NCBI GenBank assembly: GCA_026387175.1
Contig: JAPLME010000006.1
Location: 1 to 44,077 of the forward strand
Length of the DNA stretch: 44,077 bases
Direction of reading: 5' to 3'
From: Candidatus Omnitrophota bacterium
GTDB lineage: Bacteria; Omnitrophota; Gorgyraeia; 2-01-FULL-45-10
This document shows, piece by piece, positions 36,494-44,077 of this stretch. The notes under the pieces were generated by a model, which made no database searches, was not told the origin of the DNA, and saw only the letters and a program-made list of their open reading frames with translations. The translations under genes and the position numbers were made by a program. Position 1 is the first letter of the stretch, and each line of letters starts with the position of its first letter.

Positions 36494-36530
36494 TCTACAG
36501 CGAAAATATTTTTTGGATCTTTGTTGCTCA

Positions 36531-36690
36531 CGAATTTTTTAGGGGTCCTGCCGCTCTTTCGCCTTTTTTCCTATGCGAGGCTGTGTCCCGTACCCTTGCG
36601 CGTAACACTAGTCGATCGTGACAAGCCCCACTACGTACCGCCTCTTATTCGAAAAAAGGCTGGAAAGAGCGTCACCCCTAAAAAATTCCT
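36531..36690. repeat. Inverted repeat 1 in the dapB-dapL gap
   Basis: The arms are 36531-36570 and 36651-36690. The complement of the right arm matches the left at GAATTTTTTAGGGGT, CGCTCTTTC and GCCTTTTTTC, with two small gaps. About 80 bases lie between. RNA from either strand would fold into a long hairpin. No gene is accepted here: the minus-strand frame from 36970 to 36608 runs through both repeats and has no homology I recognise. Confidence 0.8.
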
Positions 36691-36733
36691 GCTCCTTCTC
36701 ACCCACCAGGATATTTTCATCTATGCTCCCATA

Positions 36734-37022
36734 AAGATTTTTCGGCTCAGTCGGTAGTAGCACCTTCGGGCGATGCTTTCGATGCCACTCAGTAATACCT
36801 CGCGGGGCAGTGCTAAGCAGGGCGTCGAAAGTCGCGAGCGGGCATGGATTTTTGGCCCTTATATTCTTATACGCCAAAAAGAGCGAGCGACCTTTCCGAG
36901 CAAAATTTCCACGCCGGGGAAATTTTGCGTCCCTGCGAAGCACTGCCCCGCGAGGGATAAACTGCGACAAGCGGAAGCAAGTGCCCGAAGGCTCTAGACT
37001 TGCGCTTGAGCCGAAAAATCTT
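36734..37022. repeat. Inverted repeat 2 (about 90-bp arms) ending on the dapB stop codon
   Basis: The outer 16 bases are perfect: AAGATTTTTCGGCTCA at 36734-36749 against its complement at 37007-37022. Inside come CCTTCGGGC and a second perfect 16-base pair CTCGCGGGGCAGTGCT (36799-36814 with 36939-36954), then GCAGGG/CCCTGC. In the central part GCAAAATTTCC (36900-36910) pairs with GGAAATTTTGC (36918-36928). The right end overlaps the first two bases of the dapB stop codon (37021-37023). It looks like a miniature inverted-repeat element or a structured RNA; no terminal duplication of the target site is obvious. Confidence 0.85.
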
Positions 37023-37695
37023 AAAGAGCGAGGACGTCTTTCATAGTATAGAGTCCAGCCGGCTTTCCCACGATAAACTTCGCGGCCTTGAGAGCTCCCC
37101 TCACGAATATGTCCCGCGACTTGGCGCTATGCGTTATCTCGATCAGGTCCAGATCGCTATCGAATGTAATAGTGTGTTCTCCAACGATCTCATCCTCGCG
37201 GACGGACTCAATCGGAATGTCAATATTACCCTTCTCCGCCTTCACTATGCGAGCCATCTCTTTCGCGGTCCCGCTCGGAGAATCTTTCTTATGGATATGG
37301 TGCGCCTCGACTATCTCGATATTATATTCGGAGCCGAGTACCCTGGCGGCGTCCGCTATCATCTTGAATAATAGATTCACGCCAACTGACATGTTCGGGG
37401 AAAAGACCACCGGTATCTTCTTTGCGGCTTCCTTAACCCGATCTGCTTGAGCATGGGAAAGCCCTGTAGTGCCTATCACTATCGCCTTGCCCAGTTTTTC
37501 ACAGAGTTCCAGATTTACTACCGTCGCCTCCGGCGTCGTGAACTCTATCAGGCAGTCACAGGACTCTACCGGTCCCTGCGGCTCGTCTCCCGCGTCAAAA
37601 CCTCCGGACAACTCGAGCTGGGCGTCATCCTTCAAAAGCTCGATTATCTTTGAGCCCATCTTTCCTTTTGAACCGCTTACGCATATTTTGATCAT
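37021..37695 (-). CDS. dapB: 4-hydroxy-tetrahydrodipicolinate reductase
   Basis: 224 residues, short for the family (about 240-270). N-terminal Rossmann motif SGSKGKMG, EFTTPEAT, GTTGLS, and the catalytic EAHHIHKKDSPSGTA with its His and Lys residues. The C-terminal KPAGLYTMKDVLAL is the normal end of the protein, so the inverted repeat downstream has not shortened it. NAD(P)H reduction of the DapA product gives tetrahydrodipicolinate, the substrate of DapL. It starts 15 bases after dapA. Confidence 0.96.
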   Translation of the reverse strand: MIKICVSGSKGKMGSKIIELLKDDAQLELSGGFDAGDEPQGPVESCDCLIEFTTPEATVVNLELCEKLGKAIVIGTTGLSHAQADRVKEAAKKIPVVFSPNMSVGVNLLFKMIADAARVLGSEYNIEIVEAHHIHKKDSPSGTAKEMARIVKAEKGNIDIPIESVREDEIVGEHTITFDSDLDLIEITHSAKSRDIFVRGALKAAKFIVGKPAGLYTMKDVLAL

Positions 37696-37709
37696 GCTTT
37701 ACTCCAATA

Positions 37710-38582
37710 TTAGATCAGCTTATATTCCTTCAGCGTCTTGACTAACTTCTCCCTGTTTTCCATAACCATCTCGCACATCGGAAGCCTTAAAGTGCCCTCG
37801 CACATCTTCATCAGGGCCATCGCAGTCTTCACCGGTATCGGGTTGGTCTCTATAAACATCGCCTTCACGAGATTGAGCAGCCTGTAGTGAATCTTCTCAG
37901 CATTCCTGACGTCGCCTTTCTCGAAGGCAGCGCAGAGGTCCGCCACATCACGCGGAACTATGTTCGCGACCACCGAAATAACTCCGACGCCGCCTATTGC
38001 CATAACCGGCAGAGTGAGGGCGTCATCACCTGATATCAGCAGAAAATCCTTCGGGCATAGATTCCTGATCCTCGCCATCTGTTCAAGGCTTCCGCTTGCC
38101 TCTTTCACTCCGATAATATTTTTGATCTCGGCAAGCTTCACGAACGTCTCGGGCTCTATATTGACGCCCGTGCGGGAGGCGATATTATAAAGTATTATGG
38201 GAATATCAACGTTCTCTGCTATCTTCTTAAAATGCAGGTACAAGCCCTTCTGCGTAGGCCTGTTGTAATACGGGCTTACTTGCAGTGAGGCCTGAGCTCC
38301 CACGCTCTTCGCATGCCTGGTGAGCGCTATCGCCTCGTCGGTAGAATTTGAGCCGGTCCCGGCGATCACCGGGATGCGCCCCTTGGCATACTTTACCGTG
38401 AGCTCTATGACCCTATCATGTTCCTCATAGGAGAGCGTCGCGGATTCGCCTGTGGTGCCGCAAGGCACGAGCGCGGATGTGCCGTTCTTTATATGAAATT
38501 CGACCAGATTTTCGAGCGCCTTCTCATCGACTTTACCTTGTCTGAACGGCGTAACTAATGCCACCATCGAACCTTTAAACAT
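37710..38582 (-). CDS. dapA: 4-hydroxy-tetrahydrodipicolinate synthase
   Basis: 290 residues, TIM-barrel aldolase. Schiff-base Lys160 in IIGVKEASG, Tyr132 in ILYNIASRTG, and the pyruvate-binding CGTTGESATL at 41-50 are intact. It condenses pyruvate with aspartate semialdehyde, the first step of lysine/DAP synthesis; sensitivity to lysine cannot be told. The start overlaps the dapF stop by eight bases. Confidence 0.97.
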   Translation of the reverse strand: MFKGSMVALVTPFRQGKVDEKALENLVEFHIKNGTSALVPCGTTGESATLSYEEHDRVIELTVKYAKGRIPVIAGTGSNSTDEAIALTRHAKSVGAQASLQVSPYYNRPTQKGLYLHFKKIAENVDIPIILYNIASRTGVNIEPETFVKLAEIKNIIGVKEASGSLEQMARIRNLCPKDFLLISGDDALTLPVMAIGGVGVISVVANIVPRDVADLCAAFEKGDVRNAEKIHYRLLNLVKAMFIETNPIPVKTAMALMKMCEGTLRLPMCEMVMENREKLVKTLKEYKLI

Positions 38583-39384
38583 TATTTATCACTCCTTCGT
38601 AAACGAGTTTCGCTTTTCCTTCAAGATAGATATTTTTGAAATTGCTTCCCACCTTATTAAAATATACTTTGAGCTTCTCCCCGCCGCGCGTATGGACGGT
38701 AACGGGCGAAGCCATGCCTTCGCGTTCAGCCGAGATGAGGGCGCTGGCGACCGAGCCGGTGCCGCAGGCAAGCGTCTCATCCTCCACTCCGCGCTCATAC
38801 GTCCTCACTTTTATACTGTTCTTGCCGTTGACCTGCACAAAATCGGCATTGGTGCCTTCCGGCGCGAACTCACCGTGATTGCGTAAATGCGAACCGATAT
38901 TCTTGACGTCCACCTTATCGAGATCTTCAACGAAGTGGACCACATGAGGTACTCCGGTATTGACAAAATTGAGTTTATACGGGCACTTATGTATCATCAG
39001 GCAGAGGTTCCATCGTATATCTTTCGGCTCCGTCAGCATCACTTTAACCAATTCGCCTTTTACGCTCGCCTTTAATGCCCCGGCCAACGTTTCTATAGTC
39101 ATCTCTCTCTTAGCTATCTTCTTCTCTGCGGCGTAAAGCGCGATGCATCTGGAACCGTTACCGCACATATGGGCCTGACTGCCGTCGGGATTAAATATTC
39201 GCATCCTGAAATCGCACTTTTTCGAGCTTTCGACAACGAGCAGCCCGTCGGCGCCTATCGAATACTTGCGATCGCACACCTTCTTGGCTAAGGCCGGCAG
39301 GTCCTTAAGCGAAACCTCGCGGCTATCGACTATGATAAAGTCGTTTCCCGTAGCTACCGCTTTAGTGAATTTCAGAGTGCCCAT
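38575..39384 (-). CDS. dapF: Diaminopimelate epimerase
   Basis: 269 residues. The two catalytic cysteines are Cys74 in HMCGNGSRC and Cys207 in LACGTGSVASA, each in the conserved family motif; FTKAVATGNDFIIVD opens the protein. It interconverts LL-DAP and meso-DAP, so it links DapL to both peptidoglycan and LysA. It starts at the base next to the lysA stop codon and overlaps dapA, indicating translational coupling. Confidence 0.97.
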   Translation of the reverse strand: MGTLKFTKAVATGNDFIIVDSREVSLKDLPALAKKVCDRKYSIGADGLLVVESSKKCDFRMRIFNPDGSQAHMCGNGSRCIALYAAEKKIAKREMTIETLAGALKASVKGELVKVMLTEPKDIRWNLCLMIHKCPYKLNFVNTGVPHVVHFVEDLDKVDVKNIGSHLRNHGEFAPEGTNADFVQVNGKNSIKVRTYERGVEDETLACGTGSVASALISAEREGMASPVTVHTRGGEKLKVYFNKVGSNFKNIYLEGKAKLVYEGVINNV

Positions 39385-40641
39385 CTATTTCAATGCTTTC
39401 GGTATGGTCTCGCCTTTGACGAGATCCTTATATGTCTCATGCCTGCGCACTACATAAAAATCTTTATCTATAACCATCACCTCAGCGGGCCGCGGCCTCG
39501 CATTATAATTACTGGACATAGTGAACCCGTATGCCCCGGCGCCCATGACGGCCAGAAGATCGCCCTTGGAGACTTGCGGGAGGAACCTCTCCTTCCCGAG
39601 GAAGTCGCCGGACTCGCATATCGGACCGACGATGTCCACTTTCTCGCAAGTCTCGGAACTATTCTCGGCCACTTTCACCGGCACTATCTTGTGGTACGCC
39701 TCATAGAGGCTCGGCCGTATAAGGTCGCTCATGCCGCTATCGACTATCACGAACTTCTTTCTCGGAGTCCTCTTCGTATATATAACGCGCGTCACAAGGA
39801 CACCGCTATTGCCGGAAATGAATCTTCCCGGCTCAAGTATTATCTTAAGTCCGGAGGCCATGAGCAACGGCATCACTTTCTTCGCAAAGCTCTTGGCCGT
39901 CTGAGGGTTTTCTATCGAGTACATGATCCCCAGCCCTCCGCCGATATTGAAATATTCCACTTCTATCCTGCGGGCCTTCAGAAACTCCAATATCTTCTTT
40001 ATCGCATCCTCAAAAGGGCCCGCGTCCAATATCTGCGATCCCACATGCACATGCACCCCGTTTAAATTGAGGTTAGGATATTTCCACCTCATATTGAATA
40101 TCTTATGCACCGTATCGAAATCGAGGCCGAACTTCGTACCGCCCTTACCGGTCGCGACGTAATGATGTGTCTTCGGGATGACGTCCGGGTTTATCCTTAG
40201 AGCTACATTGACCTTCTTGCCGAGCTTATGGGCTATGCGCTGGATCTCATCAAGCTCATCCTCCGATTCCACATTGAAGAAGAGTATCCCGAACTTTATC
40301 GCGTCCCTGATCTCATCCGGCTTTTTGCCGACGCCCGCATAGACGACCTTTTTCGGATCGACCCCGGCCAGGCGCGCCCTGTAAAGCTCTCCGCCCGACA
40401 CGATATCGAGGCCGGCGCCGCTCTTCACAAGCGCCCTGACCACCGCAAGGTTGGAGTTGGACTTCATCGAGAAAGAGATGAGGGGATTTATAGGCTTAAA
40501 CGCCGTCTTCAGTTTCTTATAATGGTCTATCAGCGTCTTGTAACTATAGAGATAGAACGGCGTATCGACCTTCGAAGCTATGTCGGCCACCTTAATATCT
40601 TCGCAATAAAACTCATTGTCCTTGAAACTGAATTCATGCAT
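39385..40641 (-). CDS. lysA: Diaminopimelate decarboxylase
   Basis: 418 residues, PLP-dependent fold-type III enzyme. The PLP lysine is Lys60 in SFSMKSNSN; HVHVGSQI, the glycine-rich NIGGGLGI, EPGRF and CESGDFLG are all present. It removes CO2 from meso-DAP to give lysine. It is joined end to end with dapF; argH lies 11 bases upstream, so arginine and lysine genes share one transcript. Confidence 0.97.
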   Translation of the reverse strand: MHEFSFKDNEFYCEDIKVADIASKVDTPFYLYSYKTLIDHYKKLKTAFKPINPLISFSMKSNSNLAVVRALVKSGAGLDIVSGGELYRARLAGVDPKKVVYAGVGKKPDEIRDAIKFGILFFNVESEDELDEIQRIAHKLGKKVNVALRINPDVIPKTHHYVATGKGGTKFGLDFDTVHKIFNMRWKYPNLNLNGVHVHVGSQILDAGPFEDAIKKILEFLKARRIEVEYFNIGGGLGIMYSIENPQTAKSFAKKVMPLLMASGLKIILEPGRFISGNSGVLVTRVIYTKRTPRKKFVIVDSGMSDLIRPSLYEAYHKIVPVKVAENSSETCEKVDIVGPICESGDFLGKERFLPQVSKGDLLAVMGAGAYGFTMSSNYNARPRPAEVMVIDKDFYVVRRHETYKDLVKGETIPKALK

Positions 40642-40652
40642 TGTCCGGCTCT

Positions 40653-41978
40653 CTACTTTCTTTTTATGGATCTCTTCGCCTCTACCGAAACTTTCGGGTT
40701 AAACAGCTTCAAGATCTCTTCCCTTTCGAATTTTCCCGAGAATTTACCGAGCTCCGTCTGGCTCATGCTCTTTATCTCGATATTGTTATCAATGGAATAT
40801 TTTATCAGCTTGCCGACGATCGTATGAGCCGCCTTGAAAGGCACAAGCTTATCCACGAGATAATAGACGAGATCCGTCGCGTATAGCGACTCGTCCTCGA
40901 GATGTCCCTCGATCTTTGCCTTGTTAAATTTCAGCGTTGTGATAATCCCCGTCAATATCTCCAGCTCGGTCAGCGCTGTCTCTATAGAGCTAAAGAGCGG
41001 CTCCTTATCGCACTGCATGTCCCTGTTATAGGCGAGCGGCAAGCCTTTCATCACGGTAAGTACCGCCATCAGGTTCCCGTAGAGCTGACCTGTCCGGCCC
41101 CTTATCAGCTCCAGTGAGTCGGCATTCTTCTTCTGTGGCATGAGCGAACTGCCGGTGCAGAAAGCTTCGTCGATCTCTATAAAGTCGAACTCCTTCGTCG
41201 ACCATATAATGAAGTCTTCGGAGAGGCGCGATAGATGCATCCCCAGGATCGCCAGCGCGCTCAATATCTCTATCACGAAGTCCCTGTCGCTGACCGCATC
41301 AAGCGAATTAGCCGCAGCTTCTATCTTAAAGCCGGGCATGGCCACATTATAAAAGCCGGAGGCCACGGGCGTGCCCGCCAGCGCCCCGGCGCCCATCGTA
41401 AGTTTTATATTATTTGAAATGGAGGCAAGCCTTGCGCCGTCCCTGTTTAACATCCGTACGTGGGCGTTCAGATAATCCTTAGCGTAGACCGGTTGAGCGT
41501 GCTGCATATGCGTGAAGCCCGGCAGTACCAGATCTTTATTTTTGAGCGCAAAGGTATTTATCGCCGCTTCAAGCCGGACGATCTGAGCGACCAGTTTGGC
41601 CAGTTCCGTCTTACAGTATACCTTGACGGCAAAGACTACCTGATCGTTTCTGGATCTTGCCGTATGAAGTTTGAGGGCAAGGTCCCCCGTAGCACCCAGA
41701 AGCTTATTCTGAATATCCGTATGTATATCTTCGCACTGATCGTCGTATTTGAACGTTCCTTTAATAACAGCCGCGTAAATGCGCTTAAGCGCTTTCGTAA
41801 GCTTGCCGGCCTCCCGGGACGTTAAATACTTCGCCTTCTTCAATATCTGAACATGCACGATGGAACCGAAGATATCGTATTTCGCCAGTTTATGATCGTA
41901 CTGTATAGACCGCGAGAATTCCTCTACCAGAGGATCGGTCTTTTTCGCGAACCTTCCGCCCCATAACTTCTTAGCCAT
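40653..41978 (-). CDS. argH: Argininosuccinate lyase
   Basis: 441 residues, fumarase/aspartase superfamily. Signature GSSLMPQKKNAD (near residue 280), and N-terminal KLWGGRF together with HTARSRNDQV near 105 identify ArgH. It splits argininosuccinate to arginine and fumarate. AGAGG stands close before the ATG. It lies 16 bases after argG. Confidence 0.97.
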   Translation of the reverse strand: MAKKLWGGRFAKKTDPLVEEFSRSIQYDHKLAKYDIFGSIVHVQILKKAKYLTSREAGKLTKALKRIYAAVIKGTFKYDDQCEDIHTDIQNKLLGATGDLALKLHTARSRNDQVVFAVKVYCKTELAKLVAQIVRLEAAINTFALKNKDLVLPGFTHMQHAQPVYAKDYLNAHVRMLNRDGARLASISNNIKLTMGAGALAGTPVASGFYNVAMPGFKIEAAANSLDAVSDRDFVIEILSALAILGMHLSRLSEDFIIWSTKEFDFIEIDEAFCTGSSLMPQKKNADSLELIRGRTGQLYGNLMAVLTVMKGLPLAYNRDMQCDKEPLFSSIETALTELEILTGIITTLKFNKAKIEGHLEDESLYATDLVYYLVDKLVPFKAAHTIVGKLIKYSIDNNIEIKSMSQTELGKFSGKFEREEILKLFNPKVSVEAKRSIKRK

Positions 41979-41994
41979 ATATACCTCTTTTTAA

Positions 41995-43185
41995 TTATAT
42001 CTTGCCTTTATAGAGGCCCTTGTACGGCAGGCCCCATAGATCCAGAAATCCTTTTGCGAGAGATTGATCGAAGAGATCGCCCTCCTCATAAGTCGCAAGG
42101 GATTTCTTATACATAGAGTCAGGGCTCTTTCTACCCGCTATCGAGCATCTCCCCTTGTGAAGCTTCAACCGGACCGTACCGTTGACTTTATCCTGTGTCT
42201 CGTCTACAAATTTATCGAGCGCTTCCTTAAGCGGAGTATACCACAACCCGTAATAGGCGAGCTCCGCGTACTTCAGCGCTATCTGGGCCTTGAAGTGAGC
42301 GAGCTCTCTGTCGAGCACCAGGCTCTCGAGCGCCCTGTGAGCGGTAAGAAGCGTCCATCCCGCCGGAGCCTCATATATCTCCCTGGACTTTATACCGATG
42401 AGCCTGTTCTCTATCATATCGCTTCTTCCCACCCCATGCTCACCCGCTATCTTGGAGAGTTTAAGGATGAGATCCACGCCCTTCATCGCCTTACCGTTAA
42501 GTTTCACCGGTATGCCTTTCTTGAATTCTATCTCTACGTAAGCAGGCTTGGACGGTGAAGCGTCCGCGCTCTTAGTGAGCTGATATATATCTTCGTCGGG
42601 TTCATAATAAGGATCCTCCAGCTTCCCGCTCTCAATCGATATCCCCCAGAGATTTACATCGATCGAGTAAGGCTTCTTCTTGCTGGCATCGATCGGTATA
42701 TTATTCTCTCTCGCGTATTCGATCTCTTCCGTTCTCGTCTTGAGCTCCCATTCTCTTACCGGGGCCATTATCTTCAAGCCGGGATCCAGAGAACGTATAG
42801 TTACTTCAAACCTCACCTGGTCGTTGCCTTTTCCGGTGCATCCGTGCGCGAGAGTACCGGCATGCTCTTTATGAGCGAGCTTCACCATCCCCTTAGCTAT
42901 AAGCGGTCTAGATAGCGCCGTCGCAAGAAGATATCCGGATTCATAGACGGCATCGGCCTTTAGCGCCTTAAAGACAAAGTCCTTCACGAACTCATCCTTG
43001 AGGTCATCGACGATGACTTTTACCGCGCCTGTCTTCAGTGCCCTCTTCTTATAAGAAGCAAAATCGGACCCCTGCCCGACGTCCGCCATATAGGCGATTA
43101 CGTCATAGCCTCTATTCGTCAGCCATTTTATGATCACAGACGTATCTAACCCGCCGGAATACGCAAGAACAACTTTCTCTCTCAT
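41995..43185 (-). CDS. argG: Argininosuccinate synthase
   Basis: 396 residues, the common type 1 length. ATP P-loop YSGGLDTS at 9-16, GCTGKGNDQVRFE, and NLWGISIESG are family signatures. It joins citrulline and aspartate using ATP. GGGAG precedes the ATG. Sits between argF and argH, so the last three steps of arginine synthesis are here in order of reaction. Confidence 0.97.
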   Translation of the reverse strand: MREKVVLAYSGGLDTSVIIKWLTNRGYDVIAYMADVGQGSDFASYKKRALKTGAVKVIVDDLKDEFVKDFVFKALKADAVYESGYLLATALSRPLIAKGMVKLAHKEHAGTLAHGCTGKGNDQVRFEVTIRSLDPGLKIMAPVREWELKTRTEEIEYARENNIPIDASKKKPYSIDVNLWGISIESGKLEDPYYEPDEDIYQLTKSADASPSKPAYVEIEFKKGIPVKLNGKAMKGVDLILKLSKIAGEHGVGRSDMIENRLIGIKSREIYEAPAGWTLLTAHRALESLVLDRELAHFKAQIALKYAELAYYGLWYTPLKEALDKFVDETQDKVNGTVRLKLHKGRCSIAGRKSPDSMYKKSLATYEEGDLFDQSLAKGFLDLWGLPYKGLYKGKI

Positions 43186-43200
43186 CTTAAATTCTCCCGA

Positions 43201-44077
43201 TCACTTTAAAAGTTTTAACAGTATCGCTTTCTGCACATGCATCCTGTTCTCTGCCTGGTCATAGACTATAGAGTGTCTGGAATCCATGACGGAATCGGAT
43301 ATCTCCTGTCCGCGGTGAGCCGGAAGACAATGCATAACGGCATGCGTCTTCTTCGCCAGCTTCACAAGTTTATCGTTCAGCTGGAAACGCTTAAATTCCC
43401 TTATTCTCTTAGCCGCCTCTTTCTCCTGGCCCATACTCACCCAGACGTCCGTATAAAGAACATCCGCGTCCCTTGCCGCTCTCTTAGGATCGTTGGAGAT
43501 ATCCAGATTCGCCCCGGACTTCGCGGCAAACGCTCTTGCTATGCTTATCACTTCCTTATCGGGAGCATAATGTTTGGGCGTCGCGACCTTCATGTCGATG
43601 CCGAGCTTCGAGGCAAGGCACATCAGCGAATTCAACACATTATTACCATCGCCGATGTAGCTTATCGTGATGCGCTCCAGCGTCCCGAACTTCTCTTCTA
43701 TGGTGAATATATCACCCAGCGCCTGGCACGGATGCGCCATATCGCTCAATCCGTTGATGATAGGGATCGACGCATATCGCGCGAGCTCCTCTATGACCTC
43801 ATGCTTGTAGGTCCGGGCAACTATCCCGTTCAGGTATCGCGATAACACGCATGCCACATCCTTTACCGATTCCCTGCCGCCCATCCCTATCTCGCTTGAG
43901 CCCAGATATATAGAATGGCCCCCCATCTGGAACATGCCTATCTCAAAAGAGACACGAGTCCTGTTCGACGGTTTCTGGAAAATAAGGCCTATCGACTTAC
44001 CCTTAAGCGCGTCCTGATATCTGGAGGGGTTGGCCTTTATATCTTCGGCTAAATTGATTATTTCAAAGATCTCCTGA
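43201..44077 (-). CDS. argF: Ornithine carbamoyltransferase, N-terminal end cut by window edge
   Basis: About 292 residues are visible; the frame stays open to base 44077, and the start codon (perhaps a dozen residues further) is outside. The carbamoyl-phosphate site KPSNRTRVSFE lies at about 43960, well beyond the first internal ATG, so the real start must be upstream. Further motifs: NGLSDMAHPCQALGD, and near the C-terminus HCLPAHRGQEI. It carbamoylates ornithine to citrulline. First visible gene of the arg-lys unit; its promoter is not in the window. Confidence 0.96.
   Translation of the reverse strand, partial: QEIFEIINLAEDIKANPSRYQDALKGKSIGLIFQKPSNRTRVSFEIGMFQMGGHSIYLGSSEIGMGGRESVKDVACVLSRYLNGIVARTYKHEVIEELARYASIPIINGLSDMAHPCQALGDIFTIEEKFGTLERITISYIGDGNNVLNSLMCLASKLGIDMKVATPKHYAPDKEVISIARAFAAKSGANLDISNDPKRAARDADVLYTDVWVSMGQEKEAAKRIREFKRFQLNDKLVKLAKKTHAVMHCLPAHRGQEISDSVMDSRHSIVYDQAENRMHVQKAILLKLLK

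Noticed and set aside
36608-36970. Open frame of 120 codons on the minus strand between dapB and dapL
   Set aside because: It runs through parts of both inverted repeats, the opposite strand has similar text from the same palindromes, and there is no ribosome site or recognisable family. Treated as repeat sequence.
36521-37046. Several 70-80 codon plus-strand frames in the same gap
   Set aside because: They arise from the inverted repeats and lack start signals; no protein family recognised.
37021-37695. Damage to dapB by the inverted repeat at its end
   Set aside because: The protein ends with the normal DapB C-terminus, so the element only touches the stop codon.

Overview
This 44 kb window looks like chromosome from a free-living or host-associated anaerobic bacterium with a Gram-negative type envelope. 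My best guess is the Planctomycetes-Verrucomicrobia-Chlamydiae neighbourhood, most likely Omnitrophota (former OP3). This is inference from four points: the 5' end of the 16S rRNA has a GGCGGCGTGGATTAGGCATGCAAG-like start and a one-base mismatch to the general bacterial probe site at 100-117; lysine is made through DapL; there is one enormous multidomain ORF (3129 codons); and large TPR proteins are linked to ExbB/ExbD. Every gene I accept, including the rRNA, is on the minus strand, so the window reads as transcription units running from right to left.

Layout, in the direction of transcription (right to left). (1) 44077-37021: argF (cut by the window edge), argG, argH, lysA, dapF, dapA, dapB, a tight arginine/lysine/meso-diaminopimelate biosynthesis block. 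(2) 37022-36413: about 600 bases without a credible gene, filled by two large imperfect inverted repeats. (3) 36412-31164: dapL, folK, panC, nadA, nadX, ttcA and a small lysine-rich protein, closed by a strong intrinsic terminator. (4) 31090-24461: a uvrA promoter, uvrA, a 782-residue exported TPR protein, exbB, exbD and a TonB-like protein lacking the TonB C-terminal domain. (5) 24413-23675: three small genes (zinc-ribbon membrane protein, winged helix, unknown 92-residue protein). (6) 23604-17860: cutA, a tRNA-Ala(CGC), an exported MEMO1-AMMECR1 fusion, a membrane-anchored triple-repeat protein, rsmE, mtaB and a glycosyltransferase. (7) 17848-12314: fabG, acpP, fabF, then an acyl-CoA dehydrogenase, etfB and a ferredoxin-fused etfA. 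(8) 12279-2721: the giant gene with its own promoter and terminator. (9) 2712-828: tyrS and an exported TPR protein. (10) 827-1: a two-promoter rRNA leader with an early intrinsic-terminator-like hairpin, boxB-like hairpin and boxA, then the 16S rRNA gene, which runs off the left edge.

How the parts work together: groups 1 and 3 supply arginine, lysine/DAP for peptidoglycan, NAD (aspartate dehydrogenase plus quinolinate synthase, with no NadB seen here), pantothenate and folate intermediates. Group 7 joins fatty-acid elongation to a flavin-based acyl-CoA dehydrogenase/ETF module of the ferredoxin-linked type. Group 4 is an envelope-energisation module. Group 8 is the most unusual: one exported or membrane-anchored polypeptide carrying an unassigned N-terminal domain, a methyltransferase-like domain, a duplicated beta repeat, about ten HEAT-like repeats, a GNAT-like domain, a TIM barrel and a nucleotidyltransferase domain.

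Several promoters could be read from sequence (rRNA P1/P2, tyrS, giant gene, fabG, uvrA). Two of them (tyrS, uvrA) sit so close to the start codon that their transcripts should have almost no leader. No CRISPR array, insertion sequence, transposase or prophage gene was seen.
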